Of a DNA stretch of 11,259 bases, positions 6,982-11,259 are shown in pieces. Origin of the DNA: an uncultured Collinsella sp. (GTDB lineage: Bacteria > Actinomycetota > Coriobacteriia > Coriobacteriales > Coriobacteriaceae). Each line of letters begins with the position of its first letter. The first letter of the stretch is position 1. The notes under the pieces were generated by a model. The model was not told where the DNA came from. It was given only the letters and a program-made list of their open reading frames with translations, and did no database searches. The stretch spans positions 1-11,259 of the forward strand of contig UROO01000058.1 in assembly GCA_900549555.1 (NCBI GenBank), written 5' to 3'. The translations under genes and the position numbers were made by a program.

Positions 6982-7079
6982 CCACCCAGAGCGAACAAGT
7001 TGGCATGAAAAAGGCAAGGCATAGACCTTCTGGTCATGCCTTGCCTTTTGAATGACAACTTGTTCGCTCTGGGTGGCGC
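6979..7079. repeat. 101-bp nested palindromic element
   Basis: Perfect 24-bp outer arms (6979-7002 and 7056-7079) surround a short internal loop. A second perfect 14-bp stem follows (7009-7022 and 7036-7049), then GACC-TTCT-GGTC (7024-7035), giving about 42 paired bases in a near-continuous hairpin. Such perfect pairing over this length is unusual for a simple terminator and suggests a mobile palindromic repeat, a structured RNA, or recent spread. No coding sequence is supported. Confidence 0.8.
7008..7049 (-). terminator. Intrinsic terminator inside the palindrome
   Basis: The inner stem AAGGCAAGGCAT/ATGCCTTGCCTT is followed on the minus strand by a T run (TTTTTC, from 7012 down to 7007). 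It lies downstream of the SRP RNA and upstream of the exporter operon, so it may separate the two. The plus strand also ends in TTTT, so it may act both ways. Confidence 0.55.
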
Positions 7080-7092
7080 GCAGCGTCGAGCA

Positions 7093-7118
7093 TTGCGCGG
7101 TTTGGTAAAACCGCGCAA
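7093..7118. repeat. Short perfect hairpin beside the SRP RNA 3' end
   Basis: TTGCGCGGTTT (7093-7103) and AAACCGCGCAA (7108-7118) form an 11-bp stem with a GGTA loop. On the minus strand the T run TTTCTTTTT (7125-7117) that probably ends the SRP transcript overlaps its first arm. On the plus strand no T run follows. Confidence 0.5.
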
Positions 7119-7126
7119 AAAGAAAG

Positions 7127-7242
7127 CCCGTGCGCTCGATGGATTCGGATGCCCGACAGAGGCTCCTTATGGCTGCTTCCTTCCGGACCTGACCAGATTC
7201 GGAACATGTCGTCATCCGAACCCATCGAACGCGCTAGGCGCT
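7127..7242 (-). ncRNA. ffs: Signal recognition particle RNA (small bacterial type)
   Basis: The minus strand carries the invariant SRP domain IV core, GGTCAGGTCCGG followed by AAGGAAGCAGCC (7194-7171), which binds Ffh. The flanks pair into the expected long rod: GATGGGTTCGGATG near the 5' end with CATCCGAATCCATC near the 3' end, extended by GCGTTC with GAGCGC. The length of roughly 115 nt fits the 4.5S-like form lacking the Alu domain. The 5' end is set by the promoter at 7249-7277 and the 3' end by a T-rich tract at 7125-7117, so both ends may be off by several bases. Confidence 0.93.
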
Positions 7243-7248
7243 CGGTAT

Positions 7249-7277
7249 ATCTTACCCGCTCCCGCCCGCCACGGCAA
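7249..7277 (-). promoter_or_regulatory. Promoter of the SRP RNA
   Basis: On the minus strand TTGCCG (7272-7277) and TAAGAT (7249-7254) are separated by exactly 17 bp. The expected start at 7241-7242 lies just before the SRP rod helix. Confidence 0.6.
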
Positions 7278-7286
7278 GGTAGCTAA

Positions 7287-7356
7287 TTTGGGACGGGCCT
7301 TTTTTGACTACTCGGGCAATCAGATCGACAAGTAGTCAAGAAAGCCCTGTCCCAAA
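7287..7356. repeat. 70-bp inverted repeat upstream of the SRP promoter
   Basis: Arms 7287-7312 and 7331-7356, beginning TTTGGGAC and ending GACTACT, are complementary at about 23 of 26 positions around an 18-nt loop. The element lies directly upstream of the SRP promoter. The inner T run and mismatches are unlike a standard terminator. It may be a palindromic mobile repeat. Confidence 0.7.
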
Positions 7357-7375
7357 TAGACTGATCTGGTGCTGC

Positions 7376-7534
7376 GCCACGAAAAGGGCCTATCTACTAC
7401 GTTTTGGTCACAGAGGTCGACCATAGCCGGCCTTTTCGAAAATCGGCAAGCCGTCTACCTGCAGTTTTAATTTCATAAAAACCGGAATGGTCGAGGTAGC
7501 TCGGTTAAACGTAGTAGATGGCCGCATTTCGTGG
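7376..7534. repeat. 159-bp inverted-repeat element with structured interior
   Basis: Arms 7376-7404 (GCCACGAAA... ATCTACTACGTTT) and 7506-7534 are complementary at about 25 of 29 positions. The interior holds smaller complementary parts: CGACCAT with ATGGTCG, CTACC with GGTAG, GTTTT with AAAAC, and the palindrome TTTTCGAAAA. Two overlapping frames on opposite strands (7408-7647 minus, 7487-7675 plus) have no good ribosome site and resemble no family known to me, so I do not call them genes. A non-coding RNA or mobile repeat is more likely. Confidence 0.6.
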
Positions 7535-7588
7535 CAAACGGTCCGACTCGAGACCCATGTCGACCAGCCTCGGTTGGCCATTCTCGAT

Positions 7589-7653
7589 GTTGCGGTGGAA
7601 TACGGACTGAATTGGCACCTTAAAGGCAAAAACACTCCGTATTTCACCGCAAC
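7589..7653 (-). repeat. Hairpin downstream of the tadA fusion gene
   Basis: GTTGCGGTGGAATACGGACTG-type arms (7589-7609 and 7633-7653) are complementary at 19 of 21 positions. It lies 18 bp beyond the stop of the minus-strand fusion gene. There is no T run after it on that strand, so RNA stabilisation or membership of the neighbouring repeat are both possible. Confidence 0.55.
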
Positions 7654-7671
7654 TTATCGAAGGGATGAGTT

Positions 7672-9453
7672 TTAGATGCGGCCAAGGTCGAAGGCTTGGG
7701 CGGCGGATTCACCGGCGCAGATGAGGTTGGTTATGGCTTCCTGGGGGTCGAGCGCTTGGTCAAGGGGCATGGGTCTGCGACAAACCGGCAAAACCAAGTC
7801 AATACCCCGCTCATACGCCGCATCCAGGTTGTCGGCACGACCGCCCACGACGGCGACCACCGGCTTGCCATATCGCTTCGCGCGACGGGCCACGCCCACC
7901 GGTGCCTTACCGGCGGCGGACTGCTCGTCCATATTGCCCTCGCCCGTTATGACCAGGTCGACATTGCACACGCGCTCGTCAAACCCAATCAGATCGAGCA
8001 CCGTCTCTACGCCCGAACGCAGCTCAGCCCCGAGCGCCAGTAGCGCGGCACCCAGACCGCCCGCGGCACCGGCACCAGGCACACCGAGCACCGAGCCAAA
8101 TGTCCGTGCGCCCTCGGGCGCACGCAACAACCTCTGAGCTCGCACCCCGGCAATCGCCGCATCGAGCAGGCGACCATAGCCGACCATCCAGCCATCGTAC
8201 CTGCTCAGCGCCTCGGCATCCCCCGCCGGCAGACCCTTCTGTCCGCCAAACACCGCCAGTGCGCCTCGATGCCCCACGAGCGGATTCTCGACATCGGAAA
8301 GCACGACAACGTACGCGCCGCTCAATGCCCGAAGCGCCGGTGCCAAATCGATACTCGCCACGTGTTCAAGGCCTGCGAGACCGGGGGCGATATTGCAGCC
8401 CTGATCATCGACCACACGCGCGCCCAGCGCCTGCAGCATGCCGGCGCCACCGTCGTTGGTGGCGCTGCCGCCCAAACCAATATAGATAGTCTTTGCCCCG
8501 GCACGGACCGCACGGAGCATCAGCTCACCCACGCCATAGGTTGTGGCCGCCAACGCCGCCGACTCCGTGCAGGGTGAATACCCAATGCCGGCCGCCTCGG
8601 CCATCTCGATGACCGCGGACTCGCGCTCGACATCGACCAGCATCCGGGCAGACGCGCGCTTGCCCAGGGGACCTGCCACCTCGCAGGTTGAGAGCTCGCC
8701 ACCGCGCGCGGCAATGGCGTCGAGCGTTCCCTCGCCACCGTCTGCCAGCGGCAATGCGCGTACCTCGGCATCGGGCCACACACAGCGCACGCCTTCGGCA
8801 ACCGCCGCCTCCGCCTGTGCACTCGAAACGCTGCCCTTAAAGGAGTCGATCGCCAGCAGCACACGGCGGGGCCGGCGACACGCGGCACCAAAATCGACCG
8901 CCTCAACGGCAATATCTTCGGCACACGCGAGCGCCTCGGCATGAGCGGCATGCGCCTCAAGATCGGCCCCGCAACCACAGCCGGCACTATCGGTGCCACG
9001 CAGCCCACTAAAATAGCTGCTTAGCACCGCGCGGCACTCGTCTGCCAACACGCCGGCGGTTACATTAAACCGATGATTCAGGCGCGAATCGGCATTGAGG
9101 TCGTATAGCGAGCCCAGCGCGCCCGCCTTGGCATCGTCCGCGCCATACACGCAACGTCCCACGCGCGCGTTAACCATAAGCCCCGCACACATGCAGCAGG
9201 GCTCGAGCGTCACGTAGACCGTGCAATCGGAAAGGCGCCAGCGTCCAAGCGTCTGGGCAGCAGCGCACACGGCCGCAAACTCGGCATGAGCCGAAGGATC
9301 CTGGTCGAGTTCGCGGCGATTATGCGCCCTCGCGACAATCTCGCCCGCGCGTACCACCACGGCACCGATTGGCACCTCGCCCACCGCCGCGGCGGCGCGT
9401 GCCTCCGCCAGCGCCTCACGCATGAACTTCTCGTCGATTTCGGTGATCGTCAT
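7672..9453 (-). CDS. tadA: TadA tRNA adenosine deaminase fused to glycerate 2-kinase
   Basis: One uninterrupted 593-residue frame with two complete enzymes. Residues 1-152 are a TadA-type deaminase with the zinc and catalytic motif HAE (56-58) and the PCxxC-type ligands C86 and C89 in EPCCMCAG. TadA converts A34 to inosine in tRNA-Arg(ACG). Residues 153-195 form a linker with CGCG and several acidic stretches. Residues 196-593 are a GarK/GlxK-type glycerate kinase, with IDSFKGSVSSAQA (202 on), GLGGSATNDGGAGMLQALGA and TGEGNMDEQSAAGKAP, which makes 2-phosphoglycerate from glycerate. The lengths match both separate families, so neither part is truncated. ATG 9453 follows GGGAAGG at six bases; the frame extends upstream to 9504 without a better site. 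The reactions are unrelated, so the fusion is probably co-expression by chance rather than channelling. Confidence 0.92.
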   Translation of the reverse strand: MTITEIDEKFMREALAEARAAAAVGEVPIGAVVVRAGEIVARAHNRRELDQDPSAHAEFAAVCAAAQTLGRWRLSDCTVYVTLEPCCMCAGLMVNARVGRCVYGADDAKAGALGSLYDLNADSRLNHRFNVTAGVLADECRAVLSSYFSGLRGTDSAGCGCGADLEAHAAHAEALACAEDIAVEAVDFGAACRRPRRVLLAIDSFKGSVSSAQAEAAVAEGVRCVWPDAEVRALPLADGGEGTLDAIAARGGELSTCEVAGPLGKRASARMLVDVERESAVIEMAEAAGIGYSPCTESAALAATTYGVGELMLRAVRAGAKTIYIGLGGSATNDGGAGMLQALGARVVDDQGCNIAPGLAGLEHVASIDLAPALRALSGAYVVVLSDVENPLVGHRGALAVFGGQKGLPAGDAEALSRYDGWMVGYGRLLDAAIAGVRAQRLLRAPEGARTFGSVLGVPGAGAAGGLGAALLALGAELRSGVETVLDLIGFDERVCNVDLVITGEGNMDEQSAAGKAPVGVARRAKRYGKPVVAVVGGRADNLDAAYERGIDLVLPVCRRPMPLDQALDPQEAITNLICAGESAAQAFDLGRI

Positions 9454-9488
9454 CGTTCGCCTTCCCTGTTGCAAATTCAAAACGATGC

Positions 9489-9494
9489 TATCAT
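9489..9494 (+). promoter_or_regulatory. Extended -10 of the tRNA-Ser promoter
   Basis: TATCAT preceded by TGC gives an extended -10 ten bases before the mature tRNA. No -35 with good spacing is visible; TTGCAA at 9469 is too close. The 51-bp gap to the fusion gene must also serve that gene, so its promoter probably overlaps this site or the tRNA itself. Confidence 0.45.
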
Positions 9495-9504
9495 TACGAC
9501 TCAC

Positions 9505-9594
9505 GGAGAGATGGCAGAGCGGTTGAATGCGGCGGTCTTGAAAACCGTTGAGCGCGAGAGCGTTCCGGGGGTTCGAATCCCCCTCTCTCCGCCA
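9505..9594 (+). tRNA. tRNA-Ser (anticodon TGA)
   Basis: A 90-nt class II tRNA. The acceptor arm GGAGAGA (9505-9511) pairs with TCTCTCC (9584-9590), followed by discriminator G and an encoded CCA (9592-9594). The anticodon loop CTTGAAA lies between CGGT and ACCG, the long variable arm (GAGCGCGAGAGCGTTC region) is typical of serine, and the T arm has GGGGGTTCGAATCCCCC. It reads UCA and related UCN codons. Confidence 0.97.
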
Positions 9595-9596
9595 CC

Positions 9597-10181
9597 TTAG
9601 TGATTCACCGGCGTCATGGTGCGCTCAAACAGCGCATCGACCACGTCGGCTATCTCGGGTCGACGCTCAAGATCGTGACCCGACTCCCACCAATTTGTGA
9701 ACAGTCGGATAATGCCACCGGCGATAAACTCCGATGTCGTCTCGAGCGAAACGGGCGCCAGGGCATCTTCGGCAAGCGAGCTCATCACACGCTCGCGGAT
9801 GGAACGCGCAATGCGGTCGCAAATCATGCCGGTCAGCATGCCCGACATGCTGCTCGCCAAAAGGTTATCCATGAGCTGCTCATGCGCCAGAATCATATTC
9901 ATGGCATCGTCAAAGACCTCATGGCGAAGCGCCTGTACGTCATCAAGCGGCTCCGCGTCCGCTGCATCGGTCCGGTTTTGCGACAAGCCCGTCATAAGCT
10001 CATCGATATAGAAGGCAAAGTAATCGTTTTTATCACGAAAATGCTTATAGAACGTCGTGCGGCGAATCAGGGCCCGGTCGCAAAGCATGGCAACCGTCAA
10101 ATCCTCAAACCGATGCTCTTCCAAGAGCTCGGTAAAGGCATCGAACAGGGCACGATAGGTTTTCTTGATGCGAAGGTCCAT
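9597..10181 (-). CDS. TetR/AcrR-family transcriptional regulator
   Basis: A 194-residue protein with an N-terminal TetR helix-turn-helix at about 28-48 (LTVAMLCDRALIRRTTFYKHF-like, with the TTFYKHF recognition helix) followed by an all-helical ligand and dimer domain. ATG 10181 is chosen because TTGAGG lies eight bases upstream; the ATG at 10193 overlaps that site and earlier starts add residues unlike the family. The gene ends two bases after the tRNA CCA, so the two transcripts converge and overlap. It is divergent from lemA, with 211 bp between the start codons, which makes lemA or its own gene possible targets. No transporter is adjacent; the ABC pair is 3 kb away and is not claimed as a target. 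No clear palindromic operator was found. Confidence 0.9.
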   Translation of the reverse strand: MDLRIKKTYRALFDAFTELLEEHRFEDLTVAMLCDRALIRRTTFYKHFRDKNDYFAFYIDELMTGLSQNRTDAADAEPLDDVQALRHEVFDDAMNMILAHEQLMDNLLASSMSGMLTGMICDRIARSIRERVMSSLAEDALAPVSLETTSEFIAGGIIRLFTNWWESGHDLERRPEIADVVDALFERTMTPVNH

Positions 10182-10325
10182 CCATATCGCCATCCTCAAG
10201 GTGTAGACAGCATTCCTTAATTTGTCGCATATCTTACACCTGTACCACCCGTTCGTTATTGGCGCCCCCTCCCTGGTTGAAACACAACGCTTACCGGAAA
10301 GTTCGGCACCGCCAAAGGTTGCGGG

Positions 10326-10331
10326 TATACT
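10326..10331 (+). promoter_or_regulatory. Probable -10 of the lemA promoter
   Basis: TATACT is a five-of-six match to the consensus and lies 61 bp before the lemA start. The best -35 candidate, TTCGGC at 10302 with an 18-bp spacer, is weak. Confidence 0.45.
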
Positions 10332-10392
10332 AGATGTGTTATACCAACAACGGCCGGCGCAAGACGCCGCTGCCATTCGAAACGGAGACATC

Positions 10393-10944
10393 ATGCTTCC
10401 CGTCATCATCGGTATCGTTGTTCTCGTTGTGATTGCCTGTGCCATCGCCGGCATCTACAACAACATGGTCACCAAGCGCAATCGCATCGATAACGCCTGG
10501 CAGAACATCGACACGCAGCTGCAGCGCCGCAACGACCTGATCCCTAACCTGGTCGAGACCGTCAAGGGCTACGCCAAGCACGAGCAGGACACGCTCGCCG
10601 CCGTAGTCAACGCGCGTAACGCCGCCGTGAGCGCCACAACCCCCGAGGCCAAGATGGAAGCGGACAACGTGCTGACCGGTGCGCTGCGCCAGCTCTTTGC
10701 CGTCGCCGAGGCCTACCCCGACCTTAAGGCAAACACCAACTTTACGCAGCTCCAGTCCACGCTCGAGGACACCGAGAACAAGGTGAGCTACGCGCGCCAG
10801 AGCTACAACGATTGCGTGCTCAGCTACAACAACGCCATCCAGACGTTCCCGGCTGTTATCTTTGCCGGCATCTTCCAGTTTAAGGAGCGCCAGGGCTTCG
10901 AGGCCGCCGAGGCCGCCCGCCAGGCACCGACCGTCAAGTTCTAG
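10393..10944 (+). CDS. lemA: LemA family membrane-anchored protein
   Basis: A 183-residue protein matching LemA in length and layout. A single N-terminal hydrophobic helix (about 2-22, VIIGIVVLVVIACAIAG) is followed by NNMVTKRNRIDNAWQNID, then QLQRRNDLIPNLVETVKGYAKHE, the family's most conserved block, and a helical coiled domain ending SYNNAIQTFPAVIFAG with an FKERQGFEA motif. The bulk probably lies outside the membrane or on the side set by the short N-terminus. The molecular role of LemA is poorly known. ATG 10393 follows GGAG by five bases; the frame is open further upstream but without hydrophobic or LemA-like sequence. The gene ends in its own terminator and has no HtpX or TPM-domain partner in view, unlike many lemA loci. 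Confidence 0.95.
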   Translation: MLPVIIGIVVLVVIACAIAGIYNNMVTKRNRIDNAWQNIDTQLQRRNDLIPNLVETVKGYAKHEQDTLAAVVNARNAAVSATTPEAKMEADNVLTGALRQLFAVAEAYPDLKANTNFTQLQSTLEDTENKVSYARQSYNDCVLSYNNAIQTFPAVIFAGIFQFKERQGFEAAEAARQAPTVKF

Positions 10945-10979
10945 CGAGCCGTTGACGCATCCACAACCGTTTTTGCATA

Positions 10980-11023
10980 AACCGCCCCGTCGAATGCATA
11001 CTTCGACGGGGCGGTTGCTTTTT
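10980..11023 (+). terminator. Intrinsic terminator of lemA
   Basis: A perfect 15-bp stem, AACCGCCCCGTCGAA (10980-10994) with TTCGACGGGGCGGTT (11002-11016), has a 7-nt loop and is followed by GCTTTTT. It starts 35 bp after the lemA stop, so lemA is the last gene of its transcript. Confidence 0.9.
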
Positions 11024-11048
11024 GCCCGAAGGTACCCCAGAGGGCATC

Positions 11049-11250
11049 GTGCAAATTTTGGAGTTTTCAGCATCTCGGAGCCCACAGGGCAGGAACGGGT
11101 CCACAGAACCGCGTTGAAAACCCTGATTCTGAGCCCTCAGCGCCTCAGGGATCGCTCATTTTTTACAGGATGCGGTTCATGGCGCCTGACTTTCGTCCAA
11201 AAAACCAGTATGCAGGCACCCTCGGCTGCTGAAAACTCCCAAAAATGCAC
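11049..11250. repeat. 202-bp inverted-repeat element at the window end
   Basis: Outer arms 11049-11072 and 11227-11250, containing GGAGTTTTCAGCA, are complementary at 21 of 24 positions. Nested inside are GAACCGC (11106) with GCGGTTC (11172), CCCTGA with TCAGGG and CTGAG with CTCAG, so the element can fold concentrically. No coding sequence is supported. It may be a structured RNA or a mobile palindromic repeat. Confidence 0.65.
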
Positions 11251-11259
11251 GCCCCGCCC

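Noticed and set aside
7408..7675. Two small overlapping genes on opposite strands
   Set aside because: No ribosome site, no known family, and both fall in inverted-repeat sequence.
7672..9594. Functional link between TadA and the neighbouring tRNA-Ser
   Set aside because: Bacterial TadA acts on tRNA-Arg(ACG); this tRNA has U at position 34, so there is no substrate relation.
9505..9594. tRNA as an integration (att) site
   Set aside because: No second copy of the tRNA 3' end and no integrase gene are found in the window.
10339..11085. 248-codon minus-strand gene
   Set aside because: It is antisense to lemA and runs through its terminator.

Overview
The window looks like chromosomal sequence from a moderately high-G+C, gut-type actinobacterium. 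The codon use and the many structured intergenic repeats suggest Coriobacteriia, perhaps Collinsella. That placement is an inference from gene style; no marker gene here settles it.

Positions 1-2226 hold almost no host genes. At each end lies one copy of a sequence carrying a GGCCAC hairpin, the two copies facing opposite ways (1-95 and 2088-2182). Between them is an array of 13 short repeats related to GGGAAAGTGYGTCCC that strictly alternate in orientation with a period of about 62 bp. An apparently intact IS256-family insertion sequence (285-1759, transposase 373-1698) sits inside the array and is bounded by an 8-bp target duplication, CCGGTTGA. Removing the IS and one duplication copy restores the array spacing.

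Positions 2269-6654 hold a minus-strand block. A heterodimeric ABC exporter pair (4792-6654, then 2932-4791, stop and start abutting) is followed by a hairpin terminator, then a separate promoter and a small flavodoxin-like protein (2269-2820). The upstream ABC subunit has a degenerate ATPase site and its partner a matching variant signature, so the two should work as one asymmetric pump.

Positions 6655-7671 hold the small bacterial SRP RNA (minus strand, about 7127-7242) with a good promoter. It is surrounded by a dense set of palindromic elements: a 101-bp nested hairpin that probably includes the SRP terminator, a 70-bp inverted repeat, a 159-bp inverted repeat and a 65-bp hairpin. No convincing protein gene lies among them.

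Positions 7672-11259 hold a TadA tRNA adenosine deaminase fused to a glycerate 2-kinase (minus), a divergent tRNA-Ser(UGA), a TetR-family regulator (minus) and a divergent lemA gene with a strong terminator. A final inverted-repeat element (11049-11250) reaches almost to the window end. The genes are mostly single-function housekeeping or transport units. The unusual content is the intergenic repeats, above all the alternating array.
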